Assembly: GCA_017305515.1 (NCBI GenBank)
Contig: JAFKKP010000313.1
Location: 1-35,153 of the forward strand
DNA: 35,153 bases
Direction of reading: 5' to 3'
Origin: Hyphomicrobiales bacterium
GTDB lineage: Bacteria; Pseudomonadota; Alphaproteobacteria; Rhizobiales; Xanthobacteraceae
In this document: positions 7,753 to 17,162 of the stretch, piece by piece
Layout of the letters: each line of letters begins with the position of its first letter
Position numbering within the stretch: the stretch's first letter is position 1
Notes under the pieces: generated by a model
The model's input: the letters and a program-made list of their open reading frames with translations, nothing else
Databases searched by the model: none
Told to the model about the DNA's origin: nothing
Translations under genes and position numbers: made by a program

Positions 7753-8718
7753 ATGAATGTTCATGTGAAGGCCGGGGCGACCCTGCTCGATGACACAAAT
7801 GCGGCATTCGCCGAGGATGTCGCCATCGGGCTGTCGCAGCACCCCAAGCAGCTGCCGCCGCAATATTTCTATGACGAGGCAGGCTCAAAGCTGTTCGAGC
7901 AGATCACGCTGTTGCCGGAGTATTATCCGACGCGCACTGAACTGCGCATTTTGCGCGACCGCGGCACTGACATCGCAGCTGGCGTGCCGCAAGGCGCGGC
8001 GCTGGTCGAATTCGGCGCAGGCGCGACGACCAAAGTGCGCCTGATGCTTCATCAGTGTTCGTTCGGTGCCTATGTGCCTGTCGATATTTCAGGCGATTTT
8101 CTCAACGAGCAGGCCGACGGGCTGCGAAAAGATTTTCCGCACCTTGCCGTCTATCCGGTAACGGCGGATTTCACCAAGCCGTTCGCGCTGCCCGCCGAGG
8201 TGAAGGATATGCCGAAGGTCGGCTTCTTTCCCGGCTCGACCATCGGCAATTTCGATCCGCATGAGGCCTGCGCTTTCCTGAAAAGCGCACGCGACATTCT
8301 CGGCGACGGCGCAACGCTCATCATCGGCGTCGATCTTGAGAAAGACGAACGCGTGCTGCATGACGCCTACAACGATGCAGCCGGCGTCACCGGCAAATTC
8401 AACTCGAACGTGCTGGTGCGCATCAACCGCGAACTCGGCGGGAATTTCGATGTTCCGGGATTCATTCATCGCGCGATCTACAACCGCGAGCGGCACCGCA
8501 TCGAGATGCATCTCGTCGCCAGGAAGGCGCAGAGCGTGCGGGTGCTCGGACATTCGTATGCATTCCGTGCCGGAGAAAGCATTCACACCGAAAGCAGCTA
8601 CAAATACAGCCTCGATCGCTTCGCGGCGTTGGCGCGCGGCGCAGGCTGGACGCCGCAGGCGTCTTGGACCGACGCCGACGGAATGTTTTCGGTCCACGCG
8701 CTGAAGGCTGTGGTTTAA
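7753..8718 (+). CDS. egtD: L-histidine N-alpha-methyltransferase EgtD
   Basis: 321 residues, the normal EgtD length. It trimethylates L-histidine with three SAM molecules to give hercynine, the substrate of EgtB. Typical features are QYFYDEAGSKLFEQIT and LPEYYPTRTE in the N-terminal region, the SAM-binding VEFGAGATTKVR segment, FFPGSTIGNF at about residues 159-168, and GVDLEKD a little further on. It is 21 bases downstream of egtB and clearly in the same operon. Its TAA overlaps the stop codon of the convergent ltrA gene in a shared TTAA (8715-8718), so there is no room for a terminator between them. Assignment is firm. Confidence 0.94.
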   Translation: MNVHVKAGATLLDDTNAAFAEDVAIGLSQHPKQLPPQYFYDEAGSKLFEQITLLPEYYPTRTELRILRDRGTDIAAGVPQGAALVEFGAGATTKVRLMLHQCSFGAYVPVDISGDFLNEQADGLRKDFPHLAVYPVTADFTKPFALPAEVKDMPKVGFFPGSTIGNFDPHEACAFLKSARDILGDGATLIIGVDLEKDERVLHDAYNDAAGVTGKFNSNVLVRINRELGGNFDVPGFIHRAIYNRERHRIEMHLVARKAQSVRVLGHSYAFRAGESIHTESSYKYSLDRFAALARGAGWTPQASWTDADGMFSVHALKAVV

Positions 8719-9911
8719 GACTTTTCGATTTCCGGATCGATGGGCGTCTTACTGCGAAGGGACCACGCCTCCCATCCCGCGACAATCATCAGAATGACGG
8801 ACGTGAGCGCGCCGAACGCAAGCGGCGACAGGTTCGGCGCGAGCGGAATCGACAACACGAGCAACGCTATCCCGACGAGATGCGAAAGCTGAAAGCGCCC
8901 GTGAATGGTGTGCTTGAACAGGATAACGCCGACGAGGTAGATCAGCGCGCCGCCAACGATGCCGATGATTTCCTTGACGCCCGAATGACCGTCGGGATGC
9001 GCCAGCAGCAATTCATCGCCCACTGCGCTGACGACGATGCCTGCGACAATAATCAGATGCAAATAGGTGTAGGCCAGCCGCGCCAGTGGCCCGGTCTCTT
9101 CCATTTCCGAAATATGTTCGGAGCCGGCCTCCGCGCCGATGTGAAAATAGATGCACCACATCGCGATGCTGCCGAGCATCGCGATGACGAAGGCGGCAAT
9201 CGCCGGCGCAGTCCATGATGCTTCGGAGAACGTCGCGCCGGTGATGACGATGGATTCGCCGAGCGCGATAATGATGAACAGCGCGGCGCGTTCGGCCATG
9301 TGGCCGCCTTCGACCTGCCAGTCGCGATACACCGTCGCGCCAAGTCCCGGCGTCCAGAACCGCACCAACGGTCCCAGATATTCGATTCCAAGCGCGACGA
9401 TCCAGAGCGCGAGGCGCGCTTGTCCCTCGGCGAGCCCGCCGGCAATCCAGATCGCGCCGCTGGTTGTGAACCACGCAACAATTCTGACGAAGTTGCTGCG
9501 ATGGCCCGTTTCCGACTTCGGCAATGTGACAAGAAAGAACGCGCTGCGTCCGACCTGCATCACCACATAGGCCAGCGCAAAGGCCAGCCCCCTGCTCTCG
9601 AACGCCTTTGGAATCGACGTCGACAGCAGAAGGCCCGCGAGCATGAGGCCGAACAGCATGACGCGCACCGGCGTCTTGTCGGGATCGAGCCAATTGGTGA
9701 TCCAGGATGTGAAGACCCAGACCCACCACACCGCGAGCATCAGAATCGCGGTTTGCAGAATTCCGAGCGGCGTGAAATGCGCCAGCATGGTGTGGGAAAT
9801 CTGCGTGATCGCGAACACAAACACGAGATCGAAGAACAATTCGACAAAGGTGACGCGATGGTGGCCGTGCGGCGATTTTACGCGCAGCAACGATCGTTTC
9901 ACGGGCGGCAT
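8715..9911 (-). CDS. LtrA family (low temperature requirement) membrane protein
   Basis: 398 residues from ATG 9911, seven bases after the bolA stop; no Shine-Dalgarno is seen, so translational coupling to bolA is likely. The N-terminus has the LtrA family signature FVELFFDLVFVFAITQISH, followed by about ten to eleven hydrophobic helices across the whole length. LtrA was first described as needed for growth of Listeria at low temperature; its molecular activity is not established. The last base pairs overlap the convergent egtD stop. It shares a transcript with bolA but faces egtBD, so any functional link to ergothioneine is only positional. Confidence 0.85.
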   Translation of the reverse strand: MPPVKRSLLRVKSPHGHHRVTFVELFFDLVFVFAITQISHTMLAHFTPLGILQTAILMLAVWWVWVFTSWITNWLDPDKTPVRVMLFGLMLAGLLLSTSIPKAFESRGLAFALAYVVMQVGRSAFFLVTLPKSETGHRSNFVRIVAWFTTSGAIWIAGGLAEGQARLALWIVALGIEYLGPLVRFWTPGLGATVYRDWQVEGGHMAERAALFIIIALGESIVITGATFSEASWTAPAIAAFVIAMLGSIAMWCIYFHIGAEAGSEHISEMEETGPLARLAYTYLHLIIVAGIVVSAVGDELLLAHPDGHSGVKEIIGIVGGALIYLVGVILFKHTIHGRFQLSHLVGIALLVLSIPLAPNLSPLAFGALTSVILMIVAGWEAWSLRSKTPIDPEIEKS

Positions 9912-9918
9912 TGGATAA

Positions 9919-10155
9919 TCAGGCGTCCGGCACGCCGGTTTGCAGCGCCAGCGCATGCAACACGCCGCCCATCTGGCCTTTCAGAGAATCGTAGACCAGC
10001 TTGTGCTGCTGCACACGGGATTTGCCGCGAAACGATTCCGAGATGACGGTGGCGGCATAATGGTCGCCATCGCCGGCGAGATCGCGGATTTCGACCTTCG
10101 CGTCGGGCAGCGCGGCCTTAATCATGGATTCGATCTCGCGGGCGTCCATCGGCAT
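9919..10155 (-). CDS. bolA: BolA family protein
   Basis: 78 residues from ATG 10155, which has GGAG nine bases upstream; a second ATG at 10149 and a longer open frame to 10191 are less likely. The class II KH-like BolA fold is recognisable by VEIRDLAGDGDHYAATVIS and the helix-turn segment ending in QQHKLVYDSL, with the conserved histidine that ligates the shared [2Fe-2S] cluster. BolA proteins pair with CGFS monothiol glutaredoxins in Fe-S transfer or iron sensing. It lies 97 bases after purL on the same strand and seven bases before ltrA. The partner grxD is on the same strand but 3.7 kb downstream. Confidence 0.92.
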   Translation of the reverse strand: MPMDAREIESMIKAALPDAKVEIRDLAGDGDHYAATVISESFRGKSRVQQHKLVYDSLKGQMGGVLHALALQTGVPDA

Positions 10156-10252
10156 TCTTGAATCTCCTGATCTTCCGCCCGGCAGCGGCAACTCTCGCTG
10201 AGTCTAGCGCATGAACGCTGCCGCGCAAGTCTCGCGGCCGCAGCCGTTCGCC

Positions 10253-12463
10253 TCAGGCCTTGCCGGACATGTAGCCGGGAAGCCAGCCCTCAAACGCCGT
10301 CTTGAGCGACGACACGGAGACCGGCGCTTCGCCAGCGACTGCAATACTGTCTCCGCCGGTCTTGCCGATGACATGGCATGGCACCCCGACAGCCTTCAAC
10401 TTGCTGAGAACCGGCAGCAGATGCGCTTCCGGCACGGTGACGACGTAGCGCGCCTGATCCTCGCCGAACCACCACGCATGCGGCACAAGTTCATCCGGCG
10501 GCGCATCGAGAATGGCGCCAATGCCGCTCGCCATCGCCATCTCGGTCAGCGCGACCAGCAGACCGCCGTCCGACACATCGTGAACCGCGCTTGCCGTGCC
10601 GCCCTTGATCATGCCGCGCACGACATCGCCGTTGCGCCGCTCGACACCGAGATCGACAGGCGGCGGCGCGCCTTCTTCGCGTCCGCAGATGTCGCGCAGA
10701 TAGACCGACTGGCCGAGCCAACCCTGCGTGTCGCCGATCAGAAGGATCGCTTCGTCTTTCGCCTTGAACGCGAGTGTCGCGGACTTCGTGAAATCGTCGA
10801 GCAGACCGACGCCGCCGATGGATGGCGTCGGCAGAATGCCGCGGCCGTTGGTTTCGTTGTAAAGCGAGACGTTGCCGGACACGACCGGAAAATCCAGCGC
10901 CTTGCAGGCTTCCGAAATGCCTTTGAGACAGCCGACGAACTGGCCCATGATCTCCGGCCGCTCGGGCGTACCGAAGTTGAGATTGTCCGTGATCGCAAGC
11001 GGCTTGCCGCCGACCGCCGTAATGTTGCGCCAAGCCTCTGCGACCGCCTGCTTGCCGCCTTCAAAAGGATCCGCCTCGCAATAGCGCGGCGTGACATCGC
11101 AGGTCAGCGCAAGCCCCTTCGGCCCGTCCTGCACGCGCACGACGGCGGCATCGCCGCCGGGGCGTTGCAGCGTGTTGCCGCCGATGACGTGATCGTACTG
11201 CTCCCACACCCAACGCTTCGAGCAGAGTTCGGGCGTCGCAATCAGCTTCTTCAAGGCGTCCGCATTGCTCATCGGCGCTTTGACGTCGCGCGCGTGAATG
11301 ATGGGCAGCGCAGGCGACGGCACATGCGGCCGGTCGTAGAGCGGCGCCTCCGATTCCAGTTCCTTGATCGGCAGATCGGCCATCACGTCGCCGCCATGCT
11401 TGACGACGAAACGCTTGCTCGGCGTGGTGTGACCGACAACGGCGAAATCCAATCCCCACTTCTTGAAGATTGCCTCGGCTTCCTTTTCCTTCTCGGGCTT
11501 AAGCACCATCAGCATGCGCTCTTGCGATTCGGAGAGCATCATCTCGTAGGCGCTCATGCCGGTCTCGCGCGTCGGCACCGAATCGAGATCGAGATCGACG
11601 CCGAGATCGCCCTTCGCGCCCATCTCCACGGCAGAACAGGTGAGACCCGCCGCGCCCATGTCCTGAATTGCAATGACGCAATCGGCTTCCATGATCTCCA
11701 GACACGCTTCGAGCAGAAGTTTTTCCGCGAATGGATCGCCGACCTGAACGGTGGGCCGCTTTTCCTCGCTGTCATCGTCGAACTCGGCGGAGGCCATCGT
11801 CGCGCCGTGAATGCCGTCGCGGCCGGTTTTCGAGCCGAGATAGACGATCGGCATGTTCACGCCGCTGGCCGCCGCATAGAAAATCTTGTCCGCTTCGGCG
11901 ATGCCGACCGCCATCGCGTTGACCAGAATGTTGCCGTCATAGCGCGTGTGAAAACGCATCTGCCCGCCAACGGTCGGAACGCCGAACGAATTGCCGTAGC
12001 CGCCGATGCCCGCGACAACGCCGGACACAAGATGCCGCGTTTTCGGATGTTTCGGATCGCCGAAACTCAGCGCGTTGAGGCATGCAATCGGCCGCGCACC
12101 CATCGTGAACACATCTCGCAGAATTCCGCCGACGCCTGTGGTCGCGCCCTGATACGGCTCGATGTAGCTTGGATGGTTGTGGCTCTCCATCTTGAAGACC
12201 ACCGCCAGACCGTCGCCGATGTCGATGACGCCCGCGTTCTCACCCGGCCCCTGAATGACCCACGGCGCTTTTGTCGGCAGCCCGCGCAGATGCTTGCGCG
12301 AGGATTTGTAAGAGCAATGCTCGTTCCACATCGCCGAAAAAATGCCGAGTTCGGTGAAGCTCGGCACGCGTCCGATCAGTTTGAGGATGCGCTCGTATTC
12401 GTCCGGCTTGAGGCCGTGCTGAGCGACGAGTTCGGGGGTGATGGCGGGTTCGTTGGGAATCAT
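10253..12463 (-). CDS. purL: Phosphoribosylformylglycinamidine synthase subunit PurL (small type)
   Basis: 736 residues from ATG 12463, matching the short PurL found with separate PurS and PurQ. The frame stays open upstream to 12850, but that stretch lies antisense to the thioesterase gene and has no PurL similarity. PurL uses ATP and ammonia from PurQ to convert FGAR to FGAM. Conserved features are [18 protein letters not shown] (H49 region), [17 protein letters not shown] and [18 protein letters not shown], followed by the second AIRS-like half. The start lacks a clear ribosome site. bolA follows after 97 bases. purQ and purS lie upstream on the same strand but are separated from purL by two other genes. 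Confidence 0.96.
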   Translation of the reverse strand: MIPNEPAITPELVAQHGLKPDEYERILKLIGRVPSFTELGIFSAMWNEHCSYKSSRKHLRGLPTKAPWVIQGPGENAGVIDIGDGLAVVFKMESHNHPSYIEPYQGATTGVGGILRDVFTMGARPIACLNALSFGDPKHPKTRHLVSGVVAGIGGYGNSFGVPTVGGQMRFHTRYDGNILVNAMAVGIAEADKIFYAAASGVNMPIVYLGSKTGRDGIHGATMASAEFDDDSEEKRPTVQVGDPFAEKLLLEACLEIMEADCVIAIQDMGAAGLTCSAVEMGAKGDLGVDLDLDSVPTRETGMSAYEMMLSESQERMLMVLKPEKEKEAEAIFKKWGLDFAVVGHTTPSKRFVVKHGGDVMADLPIKELESEAPLYDRPHVPSPALPIIHARDVKAPMSNADALKKLIATPELCSKRWVWEQYDHVIGGNTLQRPGGDAAVVRVQDGPKGLALTCDVTPRYCEADPFEGGKQAVAEAWRNITAVGGKPLAITDNLNFGTPERPEIMGQFVGCLKGISEACKALDFPVVSGNVSLYNETNGRGILPTPSIGGVGLLDDFTKSATLAFKAKDEAILLIGDTQGWLGQSVYLRDICGREEGAPPPVDLGVERRNGDVVRGMIKGGTASAVHDVSDGGLLVALTEMAMASGIGAILDAPPDELVPHAWWFGEDQARYVVTVPEAHLLPVLSKLKAVGVPCHVIGKTGGDSIAVAGEAPVSVSSLKTAFEGWLPGYMSGKA

Positions 12464-12650
12464 GCTGCCGATACGCGATGTAAGCCTCTTCTTAGGTGGA
12501 TCAAGCACATGAGAAAAGGGCTTTTTGCCGCCACTTCTGCGCTTCCGGCGCAAAGCTGGGGACACGTTTGAAACGGGGCGTTTGCGCGGCCTTTCAGGAT
12601 GAGATTTAAGACCCAAACGCGCCACACCGCGACCACGGAGCCATTTTGCC

Positions 12651-13112
12651 TTGAACGACCAATTGCAAAAATCCCCGCGCCCGCGTCCCGATCTTTTGAT
12701 CGCAACCGAGGGCGAATTCGCGGGCTGGCGGACCTGGAGCCGCGACAGCTTCGAGTCCAACAACGGGCCGTTCTGGCATCGGTTCGAGGACGATGGCAGC
12801 GTGCGCTGCGCGTTCCGCGTCGAACGCAAACATCTCAACGGCATGCGCAACGTCCACGGCGGCTGCTACATGACATTCGCGGATTACTGCCTGTTTGCCT
12901 TCGCCGCGCGCGAACTCGAAGCCCCTGCCGTCACCGTATCCTTCGCCTGCGAATTTCTCGATGCGGCAAAGGAAGGCGACCTGATCGAGGCGACGGGCGG
13001 TATCACCCGCGCGGGCGGCTCGCTGATCTTTCTACGCGGAACGCTGACGACGGCCGGACGGCCGCTGTTCACGTTTTCGGGTACGATCAAACGGATGAAG
13101 AAGAAGTCCTAG
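12651..13112 (+). CDS. PaaI-type hotdog-fold acyl-CoA thioesterase
   Basis: 153 residues from TTG 12651, supported by GGAG about ten bases upstream; no ATG fits the start. The hotdog-fold signature is [16 protein letters not shown] (about residues 67-82), in which HGG precedes the long central helix, as in PaaI/acyl-CoA thioesterase 13-like proteins. The C-terminal strands match the family. Such enzymes hydrolyse acyl- or aryl-CoA esters, with broad substrate range. The gene diverges from purL and ends directly against the next gene: its TAG (13110-13112) touches the stop of the convergent exported protein. Fold is sure, substrate unknown. Confidence 0.85.
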   Translation: MNDQLQKSPRPRPDLLIATEGEFAGWRTWSRDSFESNNGPFWHRFEDDGSVRCAFRVERKHLNGMRNVHGGCYMTFADYCLFAFAARELEAPAVTVSFACEFLDAAKEGDLIEATGGITRAGGSLIFLRGTLTTAGRPLFTFSGTIKRMKKKS

Positions 13113-13640
13113 TCAGTTCGCAAACGCATTGCCGCTCTGAACCGAACAGCTTGGCGAGGACGTTGTCACGCCCGTGAGCGTATACATCTCGCCGTTCGGT
13201 CCCTTGCGCTGCATCTTGCCGCCAACCGCACCCTCGATAACGCTGGCCGTGCAGCTGGAAAATCCAGGATCGAACGTTGCGGTGATCTGCCGCGCGCCGC
13301 CCGCGTAGGAAATCACGCCGACTAATTTATTGCCCTGAAAATTGAAACTGCCGCCATGCCCGGTGCTCGTATTGTCCGGATCGAACGTGCCGCCGCGCTG
13401 AGCGCGCCCGTTCGACGCGGTGTGCTTCATGAACAAGCGACCTGCACTGCTGATGTAGACGATTCGCTGGACGGATGTGTTGAAACCCTTCTGCTGTCCG
13501 CTCGCCGACGTGGACATGCCCGACGACACGAATGAAATCGTTACCGTCTTATTCAGGGCGCCAGCCGGCGCGCCTGCGGCCACAGCGCAGGACGGAGCAA
13601 TGACGAGTGCGAAAGAAAAAAGACGTGCGGCATTCAACAT
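13113..13640 (-). CDS. Exported protein of unknown function
   Basis: 175 residues from ATG 13640 with GAGGGTG just upstream. A Sec signal peptide covers about residues 1-22 (hydrophobic core, AVA-AG). The mature part is rich in Ser, Gly and Thr, looks beta-rich, and has two late cysteines around SSCTAS and SPSCSV that could form a disulfide in the periplasm. I recognise no family. It lies 140 bases after purQ, on the same strand, and its stop abuts that of the convergent thioesterase. Signal peptide and ribosome site support it as a real gene. Confidence 0.75.
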   Translation of the reverse strand: MLNAARLFSFALVIAPSCAVAAGAPAGALNKTVTISFVSSGMSTSASGQQKGFNTSVQRIVYISSAGRLFMKHTASNGRAQRGGTFDPDNTSTGHGGSFNFQGNKLVGVISYAGGARQITATFDPGFSSCTASVIEGAVGGKMQRKGPNGEMYTLTGVTTSSPSCSVQSGNAFAN

Positions 13641-13780
13641 GACACCCTCGCTGAAAAGATATTTCCAAAATGCAGACGCCGCCGGGCGTCGGCGGCGAAG
13701 AGCTTAACCCATCTCCGTCGCGCTGTCGGTTCGATGCGTTCAAATTTGCGTTCGATTACTGCGACGCAAAAGACAGATGC

Positions 13781-14482
13781 TCAGGCCGCCCGCTTCAGGT
13801 GGGCGACCAGTCCGGCAAACAATCCACGCCCGTCGGTACAACCCATGATGTCTTCGACGTGATTTTCGGGATGGGGCATCATGCCAAGCACATTTCCCTT
13901 GTCGCTGACGATGCCGGCAATCGACGCCGCCGCACCGTTGATATTGTGCGTGTCCGCGACTTCGCCCGACGGCGAGCAATAGCGATAAAGCACGCGCCCC
14001 TCACCTTCGAGTTTCTTCAAGGTTTCCGCGTCGGCTGCGTAATTTCCTTCGCCGTGCGCGACGGGAACGCGGATTACTTGTCCTGCGTTGTAGCCGCGCG
14101 TAAACGGCGAATCCGAACGTTCGACGCGCAGATGCACGTCGCGGCAGATGAACTTCAGTTGCGAATTGCGCATCAGGACGCCCGGCAGCAAACCGGACTC
14201 GCAAAGAATCTGAAAGCCGTTGCAGACGCCGAGCACGAGGCCGCCGTCGGCGGCATGCTTGCGCACGGCGTCCATGATCGGCGCGCGCGCGGCAATAGCA
14301 CCGCAGCGCAGATAATCGCCGTAGGAAAATCCGCCCGGCACCACCACGAGATCGGTGCCTTTCGGCAGCGAGGTCTCAGCATGCCACACCATCGCGGAGT
14401 CATTGCCGGACGCGAGCTTGAGCGCGCGCGCCATGTCGCGTTCGCGGTTGATGCCTGGGAAAACAAGAACGGCGGATTTCAT
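13781..14482 (-). CDS. purQ: Phosphoribosylformylglycinamidine synthase subunit PurQ (glutaminase)
   Basis: 233 residues, the normal PurQ length. This class I glutamine amidotransferase supplies ammonia to PurL in FGAM synthesis. The catalytic triad is complete: C87 in [10 protein letters not shown]204 and E206 in [17 protein letters not shown] at residues 8-17 is the conserved N-terminal segment. The start ATG (14482) lies one base after the purS stop (14484), so the two are translationally coupled. purL is 1.3 kb further on, beyond an exported protein and a thioesterase. Confidence 0.96.
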   Translation of the reverse strand: MKSAVLVFPGINRERDMARALKLASGNDSAMVWHAETSLPKGTDLVVVPGGFSYGDYLRCGAIAARAPIMDAVRKHAADGGLVLGVCNGFQILCESGLLPGVLMRNSQLKFICRDVHLRVERSDSPFTRGYNAGQVIRVPVAHGEGNYAADAETLKKLEGEGRVLYRYCSPSGEVADTHNINGAAASIAGIVSDKGNVLGMMPHPENHVEDIMGCTDGRGLFAGLVAHLKRAA

Positions 14483-14483
14483 C

Positions 14484-14726
14484 CTAGCCGATCACCTCGA
14501 CGCGATAGTTTTCGATCACGGTATTGGCGAGCAGCTTGTCGGCAGCGGCTTTGAGCGCAGCTTCCGCTTTCGCCTTATCGGTCGCCGACAGTTCGATGTC
14601 GAACACCTTGCCCTGCCGCACGCTGGCCACGCCATCGACGCCGAGCGATTTCAGCGCGCCTTCGATGGCCTTGCCCTGCGGATCGAGGATGCCGTTCTTC
14701 AGCGTGACCGTAACGCGCGCCTTCAT
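14484..14726 (-). CDS. purS: Phosphoribosylformylglycinamidine synthase subunit PurS
   Basis: 80 residues, the standard PurS size. PurS is the small structural subunit that bridges PurL and PurQ and helps to channel ammonia. [20 protein letters not shown] and the [11 protein letters not shown] region are typical of the family. The stop is one base from the purQ start. Upstream toward purC there is a palindromic repeat instead of tight spacing. Confidence 0.95.
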   Translation of the reverse strand: MKARVTVTLKNGILDPQGKAIEGALKSLGVDGVASVRQGKVFDIELSATDKAKAEAALKAAADKLLANTVIENYRVEVIG

Positions 14727-14750
14727 CTCTTGCCTTCAATCCTATGTAGC

Positions 14751-14839
14751 CATCCTTCGAGACGCGCGCGACACGCGCTCCTCAGGATGAGGACCTCATG
14801 GTGAGGAGCTTCGCGGAGCGAAGCGTCTCGAACCATGAG
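14751..14839. repeat. Nested palindromic intergenic repeat between purS and purC
   Basis: The element has outer arms tcgagacgc (14757-14765) and gcgtctcga (14823-14831), and inner arms gctcctca (14777-14784) and tgaggagc (14802-14809), with imperfect pairing between. I recognise this from memory as a repeat type scattered through Bradyrhizobium-group genomes, typically starting catccttcgagacgc and ending gcgtctcgaaccatgag. It starts about 25 bases before the purS coding region ends upstream (14726) and ends four bases from the purC stop, so it lies within the purC-purS transcript and would fold there into a large hairpin. Confidence 0.85.
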
Positions 14840-14842
14840 AAT

Positions 14843-15640
14843 TCAGCTCTTCACCAGCACCGGGCCGGTGCCTGCGGGGCGCTCGTTCTCGATCAGAATG
14901 CCGAGGCGCTTGGCAACTTCGGTGTAGGCCTCGAGCAGCCCGCCGAGATCGCGGCGGAAGCGATCCTTGTCGAGCTTCTCGTTCGATTTGATGTCCCACA
15001 GCCGGCACGAGTCCGGAGAAATCTCATCGGCGACGATGATGCGCATCATCTCGTTTTCGAACAGGCGACCGCATTCCATCTTGAAATCGACGAGACGGAT
15101 GCCGATGCCCAAGAACAATCCGGTGAGGAAGTCGTTGACGCGAATGGCCAGCGCCATCATGTCGTCGATCTCCTGCGGCGTCGCCCAGCCGAACGCGGTG
15201 ATGTGCTCCTCGGAGACCATCGGATCGCCGAGCTGATCGTTCTTGTAATAGAATTCGATGATCGAGCGCGGCAGCTGCGTGCCTTCCTCGATTCCCAGGC
15301 GCTGCGACAGCGAACCGGCGGCGACGTTGCGCACCACCACTTCCAGCGGCACGATCTCGACCTCGCGGATCAACTGCTCACGCATGTTGAGGCGCTTGAT
15401 GAAATGCGTCGGCACGCCGATGTCGTTCAGATGCTGGAACACGTATTCGGAAATACGGTTGTTGAGGACGCCCTTGCCCTCGATGATCTGATGTTTCTTG
15501 GCGTTGAACGCGGTGGCGTCGTCCTTGAAATGCTGAATCAGGGTGCCCGGCTCCGGTCCCTCGTAAAGGGTCTTGGCCTTGCCTTCGTAAATGCGACGCC
15601 GACGGCTCATTGGGATGTACCGTGTCTTGTTGAAGTCCAT
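14843..15640 (-). CDS. purC: SAICAR synthetase
   Basis: 265 residues from ATG 15640, with GGAG about ten bases upstream; an internal ATG at residue 11 is possible but lacks a comparable site. PurC joins aspartate to CAIR with ATP to form SAICAR, which PurB then cleaves. The family motifs are [17 protein letters not shown] (ATP-binding N-terminus), [18 protein letters not shown], and the [10 protein letters not shown] segment with the [12 protein letters not shown] motif. It heads the purC-purS-purQ group and is divergent from the DUF1476 gene. Firm. Confidence 0.97.
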   Translation of the reverse strand: MDFNKTRYIPMSRRRRIYEGKAKTLYEGPEPGTLIQHFKDDATAFNAKKHQIIEGKGVLNNRISEYVFQHLNDIGVPTHFIKRLNMREQLIREVEIVPLEVVVRNVAAGSLSQRLGIEEGTQLPRSIIEFYYKNDQLGDPMVSEEHITAFGWATPQEIDDMMALAIRVNDFLTGLFLGIGIRLVDFKMECGRLFENEMMRIIVADEISPDSCRLWDIKSNEKLDKDRFRRDLGGLLEAYTEVAKRLGILIENERPAGTGPVLVKS

Positions 15641-15902
15641 GATGGGGTGCTCCGTATTGATTACGCGACCCGCGGCGGAGCTGCCGCGAAGCCCGATAAC
15701 GTGGAAACAAACCGCGAACCGGACTCATCGGCAACCTAACCGATTGATCCCCCCGTTACAACGCGGCGAATCTCGTATTCCCGCGCTCTTTCAGCACGAT
15801 CCTGCGACCTAAAGCCATCTGCCTTGATAGGCTCGGAGCCTGTACCCAGATGCTCCCAAGAGCCTATTTCGGCTCGGAAAATTCAGCAGGCGGATCAGAT
15901 AT

Positions 15903-16220
15903 ATGACGAGTTTCGACCAACGCGAGGAAGGCTTCGAGAAAAAATTCGCGCTCGACGAGGAGCTGCGGTTCAAGGCCGAAGCGCGCCGGAACAAGTTGCT
16001 GGGCCTGTGGGCTGCCGAAAAGCTCGGAAAAACCGGCGATGACGCGACAGCCTACGCCAAGGAAGTCGTCGCCGCCGATTTCGAGGAAGCCGGCGACAGC
16101 GACGTGCTGCGCAAGGTGGCCAAGGATCTCGCCGGCAAGGGTGTGAGCGAACAGGACATCCGCAAGAAGATGGACGAACTGATCGCGACTGCGGTCGCCC
16201 AGATCAAGGCCGGGCAATAG
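15903..16220 (+). CDS. DUF1476 protein, F1Fo-ATPase zeta (inhibitor) subunit
   Basis: 105 residues, the usual length of DUF1476. The N-terminal segment MTSFDQREEGFEKKFALDEE and the following helical, charged sequence match the zeta subunit, which in Paracoccus denitrificans inhibits ATP hydrolysis by F1-ATPase through its N-terminal helix. The family is essentially confined to alphaproteobacteria. The role here is inferred from family; in some alphaproteobacteria the inhibitory strength of zeta is weak. It diverges from purC across 262 bases with no recognised operator, and ends at a strong hairpin. Confidence 0.88.
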   Translation: MTSFDQREEGFEKKFALDEELRFKAEARRNKLLGLWAAEKLGKTGDDATAYAKEVVAADFEEAGDSDVLRKVAKDLAGKGVSEQDIRKKMDELIATAVAQIKAGQ

Positions 16221-16243
16221 AAGCTGCGAATCGGCCAACAAAA

Positions 16244-16276
16244 AAACGCAGCGCGGAAAAAAAACGCGCTGCGTTT
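16244..16276. terminator. Bidirectional intrinsic terminator after the DUF1476 gene
   Basis: A perfect 12-bp stem aaacgcagcgcg / cgcgctgcgttt closes a 9-base loop (G plus A8). A-rich sequence before and T-containing sequence after give usable tails in both directions. It lies between the convergent DUF1476 gene and the exported-protein gene. Confidence 0.85.
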
Positions 16277-16293
16277 CCATTTTGCCGAACGCG

Positions 16294-16704
16294 CTACTTC
16301 AGCGTGATCTGGTAGCTCATCGATCCGTTGATCGTGAAGCCTTCGATCTGGTTCGGATTGTTATACTGGCGGCTCGTGACGTTGAGATTGCTGCTGACAT
16401 TCTCCATCCGGCAGGTCGCGGCCAGCGTTTCGAGCAGCACGCCGCATTCGCGCGCGGCTGTCTCATAAATCTGGCGGCGGGCGCGATCGCGCAGTTTTTG
16501 GCCGGCTTCGCTGTCGTCGGTCGGTCCCGGCACGAAATAGCTGATGTTGCTGGAGACGCGAACCATTCCCTCCTGCCGCGCCTGCTGCGAACTGAACTCG
16601 CTCGCCACGCGCGCCGGCAACTGCTGCACAACCGGCGACTGGGCGGAGGCGGATGCAATCGCCAGAGTGCTCGCGCAAGCCGCAAATAGAATTCGATTTT
16701 TCAT
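16294..16704 (-). CDS. Small exported protein of unknown function
   Basis: 136 residues from ATG 16704, preceded by AGGGA; the frame is open further upstream, but this start places a signal peptide (MKNRILFAACASTLAIASASA-QS) at the N-terminus. The mature part has a helical, charged middle (EAGQKLRDRARRQIYETAARECG) ending near two cysteines, C at AARECG and C at ATCRME, which could be a disulfide. I do not recognise a family; the arrangement is loosely like UrcA-type exported proteins but lacks their conserved pattern. It shares the terminator at 16244-16276 with the DUF1476 gene. Confidence 0.7.
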   Translation of the reverse strand: MKNRILFAACASTLAIASASAQSPVVQQLPARVASEFSSQQARQEGMVRVSSNISYFVPGPTDDSEAGQKLRDRARRQIYETAARECGVLLETLAATCRMENVSSNLNVTSRQYNNPNQIEGFTINGSMSYQITLK

Positions 16705-16909
16705 GTGAGTTTCCCTGCATTCCATTTGTGGCGCAGGGATAGCGGCGGCTGATTGCAAATGTGCGAAGCAATGTGGAGGAATACCGCGATGCAGTTTCAA
16801 GCGGCATTAACCGAGCGGCGGAACTTTGCCGACGACGGCACAGCCTTGTCACAAACAGAAGCCGCGCGAACCCGTCGGTCCGCGCGGCGTCTGCAACTCG
16901 GCGGCCCGG

Positions 16910-17122
16910 TTAGCCGTTGTTCGCCTTCAGCTTGAGCCAGGTGGTGCGGACATTGTCCTTCACCTGCACCCATTCGGCGTTCGCGACATCCCAGTTCACG
17001 ATCTGGCGCGAGGCGCTCGCGGACGACCCGCTGGCCACCGTCGATGTCGCCATCGAGTCGTGGACGTAAACGACCGCGACCGTCAGAAGAACGCCGAGGA
17101 TAATTCCCAGAAATTCACGCAT
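16910..17122 (-). CDS. Small single-pass membrane protein of unknown function
   Basis: 70 residues from ATG 17122, with GGGAG seven to eight bases upstream. Residues 4-20 form one hydrophobic helix (FLGIILGVLLTVAVVYV); the rest is polar, with a Ser/Ala-rich linker and the aromatic segment NWDVANAEW near the middle, and would be periplasmic if the N-terminus stays inside. No known family. It lies 40 bases after the DUF3309 gene and may be co-transcribed with it; the two genes have very similar GGAGAATTC leaders. Confidence 0.7.
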   Translation of the reverse strand: MREFLGIILGVLLTVAVVYVHDSMATSTVASGSSASASRQIVNWDVANAEWVQVKDNVRTTWLKLKANNG

Positions 17123-17162
17123 GTGAATTCTCCCTTCCCAGTTTGAGTTCGTCCGGCCTCGC

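Noticed and set aside
10211-12571. A 786-codon open frame on the plus strand opposite purL
   Set aside because: It lies antisense to the whole of purL, is Arg/His/Asp-rich, has no recognisable motif and no ribosome site. It is a composition effect of GC-rich codon usage.
12464-12850. An N-terminal extension of PurL by 129 residues
   Set aside because: It is antisense to the thioesterase gene, basic and low complexity, and not part of any PurL I know.
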